This document shows, in pieces, positions 7,871 through 15,286 of a stretch of DNA of 33,502 nucleotides. The translations under genes and the position numbers were made by a program. Position 1 is the first letter of the stretch; each line of letters begins with the position of its first letter. Source of the stretch: Dehalococcoidia bacterium (GTDB lineage Bacteria; Chloroflexota; Dehalococcoidia; Lucifugimonadales; Lucifugimonadaceae); NCBI GenBank assembly GCA_014239735.1, contig JAAZYI010000046.1:1-33502 (forward strand), written 5' to 3'. The notes under the pieces are model-generated. The model saw only the letters and a list, made by a program, of their open reading frames with translations. It was not told where the DNA came from and did not search any database.

Positions 7871-8755
7871 ATGTCAAATTTTATGAGTGGAGTTTTTCCA
7901 ATATTATCAACCCCTTTTGATTCTAATGACAATATTATATTTAGTGATGTTGAGTCAGAGGTTGAATATGCGATAGATTCTGGGGTTAGTGGAGTTGCAA
8001 TTGCACTTGCAAGCGAGGTATACAAGCTAACAAATTCAGAGAGAGATGAATTGCTTAAACGAGTAGTAAATTATTCCAATAATAAGATAAAAGTTTGCAT
8101 GAATACAACGGCAGAATCTACAAAGTTATGCATTGAATATTCAAAAAAAGCTCAAGATTTTGGTGCAGATGCTGTGATGATAGCGCCACCTTCATTTGGA
8201 GGTGTCGATTCAAATGAAATAAAAAAATATTTTATTAATGTAGCTGAAAAAATAGAAATTCCTATATTTATGCAAGATGTGTTTGATACACCTATTTCTC
8301 CAGAATTAGCTGTTGAATTATCTCAATCAAATAAAAATTTATCATATTTAAAGGTTGAAGTACCTCCCACACTACCTAGGTTTAATAGGCTGAAAAATAT
8401 TGCTGGTAGCAAATTGCCAATCCCATTTGGTGGTGCTGGAGGATTATTCATGATTGAAGAGATGAGAAGAGGATCTAAAGGCACAATGCCTGTATGCGCA
8501 ATACCTGAAATGTTTGTTAAAACTTTTAATTTATGGAATGAGGGAAAAGAATCTGAAGCAGAGGAATATTTTCATAAGTACATTCCTTTGATTAGAACAC
8601 TTGGTCAGGGCTTAGGGATTTGGAACTGGCTTCCAAAATATATATTGAAAAGAAAAGGAGTTTTTACCGAGGCATATGCACGAGAGCCTTCTCTAAAACC
8701 TGATCGAAATCAAATATATGAACTTGATAGGATGATTGAAAGGCTAGAAACCTGA
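7871..8755 (+). CDS. DapA/NanA-family aldolase or dehydratase, atypical active site
   Basis: This is a TIM-barrel protein of the dihydrodipicolinate synthase superfamily (294 aa, normal length), whose members form a Schiff base with a 2-keto acid. The start segment FPILSTPFDSN and the Schiff-base lysine in SYLKVE (K161) are present. Two usual motifs are altered. The GTTGE loop is replaced by LASEVYKL (about 46-53), and the tyrosine-containing Y-N segment is replaced by IFMQD (about 132-136). The substrate is therefore unlikely to be that of DapA itself. An AAAGAGG box precedes ATG 7871. The gene sits 14 bp after the decarboxylase beta subunit and its stop overlaps the start proposed for the exporter gene. 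The reaction is unknown. Confidence 0.85.
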   Translation: MSNFMSGVFPILSTPFDSNDNIIFSDVESEVEYAIDSGVSGVAIALASEVYKLTNSERDELLKRVVNYSNNKIKVCMNTTAESTKLCIEYSKKAQDFGADAVMIAPPSFGGVDSNEIKKYFINVAEKIEIPIFMQDVFDTPISPELAVELSQSNKNLSYLKVEVPPTLPRFNRLKNIAGSKLPIPFGGAGGLFMIEEMRRGSKGTMPVCAIPEMFVKTFNLWNEGKESEAEEYFHKYIPLIRTLGQGLGIWNWLPKYILKRKGVFTEAYAREPSLKPDRNQIYELDRMIERLET

Positions 8756-9546
8756 TCGAAATAAGTATAATAAATTTTATTTTTTTATCCTTTTGCCTTT
8801 TAGTCTCTGGATATTTTGCTGGATTGGTAGGAATGCCTTTGGGCCCAATTAGGGTATTCTTTATGTTGTTATTTGGAGTTGAGGCGTTGGTGGCATTTGG
8901 AACAAATCTGGCAATAAGTTTTTCTATGATGATTCCTACAGTTTGGAACAATTTTAGAAGCAAAAGGATAGATTTAAGAATGGGTATTATGTTTCTTATT
9001 TCAGGAGCTATTATAGGGCCATTATTCGGAGGATTATTAAGCGAGGCACTTTCTCAAAACTTCCTATTATGGAGTGTAACTATATTAATATTTTTGTCAG
9101 GCTTTTTAATTTTTAAAGCTGTGCATTTTCCTTCTAAAAAAATAATCACTAAAAAAATCCCCTTTCTAAAGAGTGTTATTGCATCTTTATTAAATTTGAT
9201 TATTGGAGCATTAGGCGGAGCAGTAGGAATGGTTTTGGGAGCATTGAGGTATCCGGTAATGGTAAATTATCTAAGGGCTGATGCTAAATCTGCATCAGCA
9301 ACAAATTCATATATTAATCTAATGTTCACAGTTTTTGCATTTATCGGACATTTAGTTACTTCTGGGTTTTCTGGGAATAGTCATTTTGATTTTATCTTAT
9401 TTTTACCTCTAGCTATTTCGGGCTTTATAGGATCGTATTTTGGTTCAAAACATGTGAATAAATACTCAAATTCATTTATATTAAAGACACTTTATATTTT
9501 ATTATTTATAATGGGTTTCTTAATGTTGATAAGGGAAATATTATAA
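8752..9546 (+). CDS. TauE/SafE-family membrane exporter (non-ATG start)
   Basis: This is a probable sulfite/organosulfonate or organic-acid exporter of the TauE/SafE (DUF81) family. It has about eight hydrophobic segments, including the family's first-helix pattern SGYFAGLVGMPLG. The first codon that looks like a start downstream is the TTG at 8824, but that would cut this first helix in half. The frame is open upstream and encodes a hydrophobic run, so initiation is probably at the CTG at 8752, which overlaps the TGA of the previous gene, or at an ATA/ATT just after it. GAAAGG lies about 9 bases before the CTG. This gives about 264 aa, normal for the family. The stop TAA shares one base with the ATG of the ThDP enzyme. 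Neighbours suggest export of a product of this pathway. Confidence 0.82.
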   Translation: MIEISIINFIFLSFCLLVSGYFAGLVGMPLGPIRVFFMLLFGVEALVAFGTNLAISFSMMIPTVWNNFRSKRIDLRMGIMFLISGAIIGPLFGGLLSEALSQNFLLWSVTILIFLSGFLIFKAVHFPSKKIITKKIPFLKSVIASLLNLIIGALGGAVGMVLGALRYPVMVNYLRADAKSASATNSYINLMFTVFAFIGHLVTSGFSGNSHFDFILFLPLAISGFIGSYFGSKHVNKYSNSFILKTLYILLFIMGFLMLIREIL

Positions 9547-11228
9547 TGACTAAAATTACTGGAAGCGATTTAATAATTAAATGCCTTAAAATGTATGGCG
9601 TTGATACCATATTTGGTATTGCTGGTGATCATATTCTTCATCTTCTGGATAAACTTATTGACCAAGATTTTAGGATGATAGATGGTAGGCATGAAGCAGC
9701 ATCAGTTCATATGGCTAATGCATACTCTAGGATTTTAAGAAAGCCTGGAGTCGTTATGTCTACGACACCAGGTCATGCAAATGCTCTGGCTGGTCTTGCA
9801 AATGCTATGCATTCTGAGGCGCCTGTTATTAATATTGCAGGGTCAGCAGATTCTTCAAATATTGGTAGAGGAGCTATGCAAGAATTTGATCAAATAGGTA
9901 TTGCTAATCCTGTGACTAAAGGGTCTTGGGAAATACCTTCCGTGGAAAGAATTCCCGAATATATATCTTTAGCCTTTAGAACCGCAATGGAAGGTCGAAG
10001 AGGCCCAGTTCATTTGACTATACCTCACGACTTACAGGAAGCTGAAGTAAATGAAGAAGTTTTTGCAAGATTTAAGAAAAGTTCTTTAGATGATAATGAT
10101 GATTGGCTCACATATCCTAATCCCACGCAGGTTAATAAATGCCTGAATTTATTAAGTAAAGCAAAAAAGCCAATGATAATTGCTGGCCTTGGGGCTGGAG
10201 CTACAGTATCTGAAAAAGACTTGGATAAATTTTTACTTAATACAAATATTCCATTTATGGGAGTAGATACTGGAAGGGGTTTGGTGGGAGATTCTCATCC
10301 AAATTCTATAGGTATTGGGTATATTCCTCTTAATAAAGCTGCTCAAAGATTAGATGAATGTGATGTAGTTTTGTTGCTTGGAGTGAAACTAGATTATCAA
10401 TTAGGATTTGGGGGTTCTCCGCCATTTAGCAAGGAAACAATAATAATAAGTGTTGATCCTGAAATTTCACAAATTAATCGCCCAAGAACAGTTAGCCTTG
10501 CTATAAATAGTGATGTAGGATCTTTTGTAGAAAAAATATCTGGTAAATCTGAAGAATTTGAATGGCAAAATAACGATTGGGTAAAATCTTTGAAAGAAAC
10601 AAAAAAAGCTTACTTAGATGAGATGGATAATTTGGCTGACAATTCTCTTCCTATGCATCCCATGGAAATAAGCAAAGCGATTAGAGAAAGTATTGATGAA
10701 GATACCTTTGTGGTTTTTGATGGAGGAGATTATTGTCATTATTCTAGAGCAACTATACCAATAGAAAATTATCTTAGAACAATGTATGTAAGTAGTTTTG
10801 GCATGATTGGTGTTGGACTTCCTTATGCAATAGGAGCCAAGGCTGCATTGCCAGATAAAAAGGTCGTTTTAGTGGTTGGAGATGGCTCTCTAGGCTTTCA
10901 TGTTCCTGAAATAGATACATCAGCAAGACATAATTTGCCGATTACAATTGTTGTCGGAAATAATAGTTTATGGGGAATTGACTATTGGATACAGAAAGGT
11001 CTATATAATAGAGATGTGTGGACAAAATTAGATCAAACAAATTATGAACTTATTGCTAAAGGTTTTGGAGCCAATGGAGTAATAGCGGATAATCCAGCAG
11101 ATCTAAAAAAAGAAATTCAAAAATCTTTAAATTCAAATAAAATTTCATTGATTAATGCTATTGTAAAAAAAATATCTAGCCCTGTTGCAGATGCAGCAGT
11201 TACTAGAAAGTTAGGAACTCACGGATAA
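9546..11228 (+). CDS. ThDP-dependent lyase/decarboxylase, acetolactate-synthase-like
   Basis: This 560-aa enzyme has the three-domain layout of the acetolactate synthase/2-hydroxyacyl-CoA lyase superfamily. The ThDP-activating glutamate is in GRHEAAS (E50). A central nucleotide-binding-like domain spans about 190-330. The C-terminal pyrophosphate-binding motif runs from GDG at 445-447 to NN at 472-473. The GPG turn common in the family is TPGHAN here (about 74-79). No residues pin down the substrate; acetolactate synthase, oxalyl-CoA decarboxylase, sulfoacetaldehyde- or sulfopyruvate-type enzymes and 2-hydroxyacyl-CoA lyases share this fold. Its ATG overlaps the exporter stop (TAATG) and its TAA overlaps the cupin ATG, so the three genes are translated together. 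Confidence 0.88.
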   Translation: MTKITGSDLIIKCLKMYGVDTIFGIAGDHILHLLDKLIDQDFRMIDGRHEAASVHMANAYSRILRKPGVVMSTTPGHANALAGLANAMHSEAPVINIAGSADSSNIGRGAMQEFDQIGIANPVTKGSWEIPSVERIPEYISLAFRTAMEGRRGPVHLTIPHDLQEAEVNEEVFARFKKSSLDDNDDWLTYPNPTQVNKCLNLLSKAKKPMIIAGLGAGATVSEKDLDKFLLNTNIPFMGVDTGRGLVGDSHPNSIGIGYIPLNKAAQRLDECDVVLLLGVKLDYQLGFGGSPPFSKETIIISVDPEISQINRPRTVSLAINSDVGSFVEKISGKSEEFEWQNNDWVKSLKETKKAYLDEMDNLADNSLPMHPMEISKAIRESIDEDTFVVFDGGDYCHYSRATIPIENYLRTMYVSSFGMIGVGLPYAIGAKAALPDKKVVLVVGDGSLGFHVPEIDTSARHNLPITIVVGNNSLWGIDYWIQKGLYNRDVWTKLDQTNYELIAKGFGANGVIADNPADLKKEIQKSLNSNKISLINAIVKKISSPVADAAVTRKLGTHG

Positions 11229-11557
11229 TGCCTTTTTTTGATCAAAATGACCTAGAGTCCAAAGAGATTCACCCTGGAATTAAAGTTAGAATAATGTGGG
11301 GAGAAAAAATAATGATGATGTTAGTTGATATATCACCTCATGCAGAAGTTCCAACTCATACCCATCCAAATGAGCAAGCTGGAAGAGTTTTATCTGGATC
11401 ATTTAAATTAATAGTTGATGGCGAAGAAAGGCTATTGAAAGAAGGAGATCACTACTTAATTCCTCCTAATGTTCCACATAGCGCACATGGAAACGATTCT
11501 AATTCGCTTGCTTTAGATATATTTTCTCCGCCAAGAGAGGATTATAAGAAACTTTAA
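11228..11557 (+). CDS. small single-domain cupin protein
   Basis: This is a 109-aa cupin. Motif 1 has the metal-binding pattern H44-x-H46 followed by E49 (THTHPNEQ), and motif 2 is IPPNVPHSAHG with H84 as the likely fourth ligand. It is probably a soluble metal-dependent isomerase, dioxygenase-like or sensor protein; cupins this small often act as accessory enzymes in sugar-acid or aromatic pathways. Its ATG shares one base with the ThDP enzyme stop, so it is the last gene of the + strand cluster. The downstream sodN gene is convergent and ends 1 bp away. Substrate unknown. Confidence 0.85.
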   Translation: MPFFDQNDLESKEIHPGIKVRIMWGEKIMMMLVDISPHAEVPTHTHPNEQAGRVLSGSFKLIVDGEERLLKEGDHYLIPPNVPHSAHGNDSNSLALDIFSPPREDYKKL

Positions 11558-11989
11558 TTACTTTTTAGTTTCCCAAAAAATATCACCAATTTCTTCTAAA
11601 GTCGCCTTAAATTCTTTTGCCTTTTCTAAATCAACATTCACTTTTACAAATGATCCAAGTTTACAGGCATTCCAAACTTTTTCATGTAGATCAGGATATT
11701 TTTCTAAGTGTTCTGGCTTAAAATAGTCTGTCCATATAACTAATATTTCATCCTTTGCTTTTTTGGCGTGTATTTCTTTTGCATTCACAAATCTAGCCAT
11801 AGAATTTCCTAGAGAAGCTGAAGGACCTGCTGAATAATCTAGTCCTTCTATTAGTTCTGTCATTCTAATAACAGTTTGGGCAGCTTGAATTGCATCATTT
11901 GGATCATAAATTCCACATGGAATATCACAATGTGCTAAAACAGTGTCAGATTTTATTAGGTAGTTTTTAATTCTTTTTGAACTTATCAT
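11558..11989 (-). CDS. sodN: nickel superoxide dismutase precursor
   Basis: This enzyme dismutates superoxide with a nickel centre in the cytoplasm. The N-terminal nickel hook HCDIPCGIYDP begins at residue 20; after cleavage, His20, Cys21 and Cys25 become His1, Cys2 and Cys6 of the mature enzyme, the known Ni ligands. Residues 1-19 are the leader peptide removed by the SodX protease, which is encoded divergently 77 bp away. The 143-aa length is normal. The start ATG (11987-11989) has TAGGAG 8 bases upstream. The gene end abuts the cupin gene tail to tail. NiSOD is common in marine cyanobacteria and streamlined marine bacteria, and needs nickel rather than iron. Confidence 0.96.
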   Translation of the reverse strand: MISSKRIKNYLIKSDTVLAHCDIPCGIYDPNDAIQAAQTVIRMTELIEGLDYSAGPSASLGNSMARFVNAKEIHAKKAKDEILVIWTDYFKPEHLEKYPDLHEKVWNACKLGSFVKVNVDLEKAKEFKATLEEIGDIFWETKK

Positions 11990-12066
11990 AACAATTACTC
12001 CTAGAGAGTTTATTTTATGATTTAATTATCTGAATTTTTTTTTAAATGTAAAGGAATTTATAATGT
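11990..12066. promoter_or_regulatory. divergent sodN/sodX promoter region
   Basis: This 77-bp spacer carries the Shine-Dalgarno of sodN (minus strand, GGAG) at its left end and AAAGGAA for sodX at about 12050-12056 at its right end. Both promoters must lie in or near it. It is very AT-rich, and no clear -35/-10 pair or operator stands out. A nickel- or oxidant-responsive operator could exist but I cannot identify one. Confidence 0.4.
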
Positions 12067-12465
12067 ATGTTTCAAAAAATTAGATTTCAAAAAAATATAG
12101 TATTAGAAAATAGCATGAATCCTAATATATATGAAGGCGATGAGATTCTTATAAAAAAAATATTTTTTAATTATGTGCCTTCTAGGTTTGATATTGTGAA
12201 AGTAAACTTGAACAAGAAGAGTTATATCAAAAGAGTAATTGGTTTGCCTAATGAAAATTTGATGCTTAATAAGGAATCTGTCTATATAAACAATAATGAG
12301 CTTGAAGAAAAATTTAAATTAATTCAAGCCGAATATTCTCCTTTAGAAATTAATTTGGGAAAAAAAGAAATTTTCTTAATGGGGGATAATAGAATTAATT
12401 CAATAGACAGTAGAGTATTAGGTCCATTTAATTTAAGTGATGTAGTGGGAATCTTTAGTCAGTAA
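12067..12465 (+). CDS. sodX: nickel-type superoxide dismutase maturation protease
   Basis: This is an S26-type signal-peptidase-like protease that cleaves the SodN leader. Visible motifs are SMNPN with catalytic Ser16-Met17, the lysine of the dyad in YIKRVIGLP (K55), and box E GDNRINSIDSR at 106-116. The length of 132 aa fits SodX rather than LepB. No membrane span precedes the serine, so a soluble protein acting on cytoplasmic SodN is likely. The divergent pairing with sodN confirms the role. An AAAGGAA box lies upstream; an ATG at 12063 is out of frame. The last 11 bases overlap the end of the convergent hpnE-like gene. Confidence 0.92.
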   Translation: MFQKIRFQKNIVLENSMNPNIYEGDEILIKKIFFNYVPSRFDIVKVNLNKKSYIKRVIGLPNENLMLNKESVYINNNELEEKFKLIQAEYSPLEINLGKKEIFLMGDNRINSIDSRVLGPFNLSDVVGIFSQ

Positions 12466-13771
12466 TTAATTTAGCCACTTTTCTTCCACTAATTACAGCA
12501 CTCTCCATAGTTGATGGCCATGAAGTGTTTGTCCAGTCTCCAGCAAAAAATAAATTATTAAAGGGAGTATCTATATTTCTCTTGTTAGATGAATTATCAA
12601 TGCATCTAAAAGTCGCATTAGGTTGTTTTACTACGCAATATTTTTCTAAATCACTAACTTTTATGTGAGGAAATAATGAGATTAGTTCATCTAAAAACAA
12701 TTTTTTTATATAAGATTTATCTTTATCTATCCATTCCCATGCTGCACTTTGAGATATGACTATATGATTATCCTTTTTGTTATGATTTTTAGAAACATTA
12801 AATACCCATTGGATTTTACTGCCTGCTGATGCAATATACCTTTCCTTAATAACTGACTTTTTGAACCAAAAATGTATTCCAATAATTGGAGATGTTTCAA
12901 GTGGAGTACTATTAATATTTATATTTGAATCAGATAATAATTTTATTGCTGCACTTTGAGATGTAGATATTATGAAATTTTTAGCTCTAATAATATCTCC
13001 ATTAGATAGTTTTATTCCAACTAATTTTTCTTTTGATGAAATTAAGCTTTCTACATTTGTTTTTTTAAAAATTCTTGATGAACCTTTTTCTATAATTTTT
13101 TCAATGGGTGCCCATAATGAAGATAAATTTGTTTTAGGTAGCCCAAGGTAAAGTTGCTCTTTACCAAAAAAACTTCTTTTAATTACAGACAGTGCTACAT
13201 TTGTTTCAACGATTTCTAGATTATCATTAAGTGCAGGCTTTATGATTAATTCCCAAAAACACTTGATTGATTTAGAGTTTTGTTTATTATTGTTTAACCA
13301 GACCCCAAAGTTTTTTTCTTTGAAATTGCTATTATCTATATCTGTAAATTTTATTTTTATTAATGCAATTAAGAGGTAGTATTTTTCAATAAGATTTAAG
13401 TGTTTGTATCTTGCTAATGAAATAAACAGCCCAAAGATTGATTTAAAATATTTAGAGCCAAGATAAGAAGTTTCGCCCTCATAAATTACAGGAACTTGAA
13501 AATTATTAACCTTGATTATTTTATTTTCAGAATCTATATCTTTTATTAAATTAACAAATTCTTTGCAGGCTCCTACTATAACATGCTGTCCATTATCTAC
13601 TATTTCACCTGTATTCTGATCTTCAAATGAAAAAGCTCTTCCTCCTAGAAAAGCTGATTTTTCTAGGAGCAAAACTTTTAATCCTTTGTTATTGAGGGTG
13701 ATTAATGAAGATAGGCCAGATATGCCTCCTCCTACAATAACCACATCATATTTTTTTGAATTTTTAATCAA
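12455..13771 (-). CDS. hpnE: HpnE-like hydroxysqualene dehydroxylase (FAD-dependent)
   Basis: This 438-aa FAD-dependent amine-oxidase-fold protein is of the squalene-associated desaturase type. The dinucleotide-binding motif is GGGISG at residues 14-19, followed by an acidic end of the second strand (LLLEKS) and GGRAFSF. The NGQHVIVGA segment near 61-69 is typical of HpnE, and the C-terminal FAD motif is LFFAGDWTNTSWPSTMESAV. In the known pathway HpnE reduces hydroxysqualene to squalene. It overlaps the HpnC-like gene by 8 bp and is the last gene of the minus-strand terpenoid operon. A carotenoid desaturase role is an alternative, less likely with an HpnC-type partner. Confidence 0.85.
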   Translation of the reverse strand: MIKNSKKYDVVIVGGGISGLSSLITLNNKGLKVLLLEKSAFLGGRAFSFEDQNTGEIVDNGQHVIVGACKEFVNLIKDIDSENKIIKVNNFQVPVIYEGETSYLGSKYFKSIFGLFISLARYKHLNLIEKYYLLIALIKIKFTDIDNSNFKEKNFGVWLNNNKQNSKSIKCFWELIIKPALNDNLEIVETNVALSVIKRSFFGKEQLYLGLPKTNLSSLWAPIEKIIEKGSSRIFKKTNVESLISSKEKLVGIKLSNGDIIRAKNFIISTSQSAAIKLLSDSNININSTPLETSPIIGIHFWFKKSVIKERYIASAGSKIQWVFNVSKNHNKKDNHIVISQSAAWEWIDKDKSYIKKLFLDELISLFPHIKVSDLEKYCVVKQPNATFRCIDNSSNKRNIDTPFNNLFFAGDWTNTSWPSTMESAVISGRKVAKLITD

Positions 13772-14639
13772 GATATTTTTTCTTATTTGATAAGCTAAGC
13801 CCGAATAAATAACTAGTTATTGTTTTGATAGTTAATATTGATTTTTCAGATTTTGTAATCACTGGCCTTACTTGAAGAGTTTCGTAATTTATTTCATGTA
13901 TTTTTATTAGTACTTTTCTTCCGCTGCTAACAAATAAGCTTATTGGTATTTTTTTATATCCTTTTAAAAGATTTATTAACTGAACGCCATCATTGAACAT
14001 ATCCCAACATCTTCTAGATTCAAATTCTATTAATTTATTGAAATTATTTGTTGAAGTTTGGTTAATAATTTCACTTTCTTTTACATTAAATTTTTTTAAA
14101 TCTTCAATAGGAATGTATATTCTTCCTAGCTCTGAATCTCTTTTAATATCTTGCAGGAAATTAGCAATTTGTAGCCCAGTGCAAATCTTGTTAGATAAAT
14201 TAATATGCTCTGTAGAATCATAACCAAAAATCTTTAAAACGATTTCTCCAACAGGATTAGCTGAAAGTTTGCAATAATTAATGAGGTCCTTATATGTTTC
14301 GTACCTATTATATTTTGTGTCTAAATCATTTGCTTTAATGAGACTTTTAAAAGATCTTTTAGGTAAATCGAATTTAGTTATTGTGTTCATTAATGGGAAT
14401 AATCTGTCGCTAGGGTTACAATTTTTATTAAAGCATGTATCTAAATCATTTGCCAAATCTTCTAGTTGTATAGTCGCAATTTTTTTTTTCATATCGCCAA
14501 TATCATCAACTGTCCTACAGAAATGATAAATCGCAGTCAAATGAGGCATTAAATTTGTTAAATAAAAAGATGACCAAAGAGGAAAGTTTTCGTAAGTTTG
14601 TTGAATTTTTTTTCTATTATTTCTATTTTGAATATTCAT
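13764..14639 (-). CDS. hpnC: HpnC-like squalene/phytoene synthase family protein
   Basis: This is a trans-isoprenyl diphosphate synthase-fold enzyme of 291 aa. The N-terminal YENFPLWS segment (16-23) and the NPVGEIVLKIFGY block (128-140) match HpnC, which turns presqualene diphosphate into hydroxysqualene. The aspartate-rich motifs are DDIGD (45-49) and QDIKRDSELGR (163-173). The ATG shares one base with the stop of the preceding unknown gene. HpnD, which normally makes presqualene diphosphate, is not in the window. It could lie elsewhere, or this protein could do both steps like a classical squalene or phytoene synthase. The HpnC identity is by motif resemblance. Confidence 0.8.
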   Translation of the reverse strand: MNIQNRNNRKKIQQTYENFPLWSSFYLTNLMPHLTAIYHFCRTVDDIGDMKKKIATIQLEDLANDLDTCFNKNCNPSDRLFPLMNTITKFDLPKRSFKSLIKANDLDTKYNRYETYKDLINYCKLSANPVGEIVLKIFGYDSTEHINLSNKICTGLQIANFLQDIKRDSELGRIYIPIEDLKKFNVKESEIINQTSTNNFNKLIEFESRRCWDMFNDGVQLINLLKGYKKIPISLFVSSGRKVLIKIHEINYETLQVRPVITKSEKSILTIKTITSYLFGLSLSNKKKYLD

Positions 14640-15286
14640 TAATAATCTAAAATTAAATTTTTAAAAAGAGCTTTTAATTGAATTTTTTTTGAAGATAAAT
14701 ATTCTTTTGGATCTCCAATTAATATGTTATAGGTATCTATTTCATAAGAAGTCAATGTCTCATTAATCGTGAAACATAAGTTATTTATTCCATCGAATTT
14801 ATTTAGTGATTTCAATTCTTCAATAATATACTTAGAGTAATTATTATTGTTTAAACTAACTATTCTTCCATATGAAAAATCTAAATTAGATTTGTATACA
14901 GAGTACCGTATAATTTTTTGTTGGGAGGATTTAATTTTTATTGAGCTAGAGATCATGCCTCTGCCCCATTCTAGTTCTGTTTGATTAATATTAAATAAAT
15001 CACTTGGAATCACTATCTGATTTTTTAATATTGATGAATTTATTGGGTCTATCAAGCCAATAAATATTGATGAATTTATTTGTTTATAATTATCTAATGA
15101 CCATTTGATTCCAACTTTGCATTGAACTATTGACTCATTGCATTTGAATAACATAACTTCGTCTTTTAAAACTTTTGAGTTAGCAATATAGATTTGCATT
15201 TCTCCTGGGCAAGGTGTCAATTTTAAACCTGATAACTCTAGGAAATCTTCCATTTTAATATCTTCTTTAGTGCAAATTAATATCAT
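14639..15286 (-). CDS. unrecognised protein in the terpenoid operon, 215 aa
   Basis: I do not recognise a family. The protein is 215 aa, soluble-looking (no membrane span or signal peptide), mixed alpha/beta with several hydrophobic beta-like runs (MQIYIANSK, SIFIGLIDP, TYNILIGDP) and few cysteines. It is rich in I, K, N and S like its AT-rich neighbours, so no foreign origin is evident. Its ATG directly follows the stop of the prenyl synthase gene, and its TAA overlaps the ATG of the HpnC-like gene, so it is locked into the squalene-type operon. An internal ATG at residue 12 is an alternative start. A role in lipid or terpenoid handling is inference from position only. Confidence 0.75.
   Translation of the reverse strand: MILICTKEDIKMEDFLELSGLKLTPCPGEMQIYIANSKVLKDEVMLFKCNESIVQCKVGIKWSLDNYKQINSSIFIGLIDPINSSILKNQIVIPSDLFNINQTELEWGRGMISSSIKIKSSQQKIIRYSVYKSNLDFSYGRIVSLNNNNYSKYIIEELKSLNKFDGINNLCFTINETLTSYEIDTYNILIGDPKEYLSSKKIQLKALFKNLILDY

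Noticed and set aside
9546-11228. Naming the ThDP enzyme xsc because a TauE exporter precedes it
   Set aside because: TauE-Xsc pairs occur in taurine degradation, but the motifs here fit the general acetolactate-synthase/lyase group at least as well, and no phosphate acetyltransferase or taurine gene is present.
11547-11572. Possible bidirectional terminator between cupin and sodN (GAAACT...AGTTTC)
   Set aside because: The stem is only 6 bp with a long AT loop and poor U-tracts; too weak to list.
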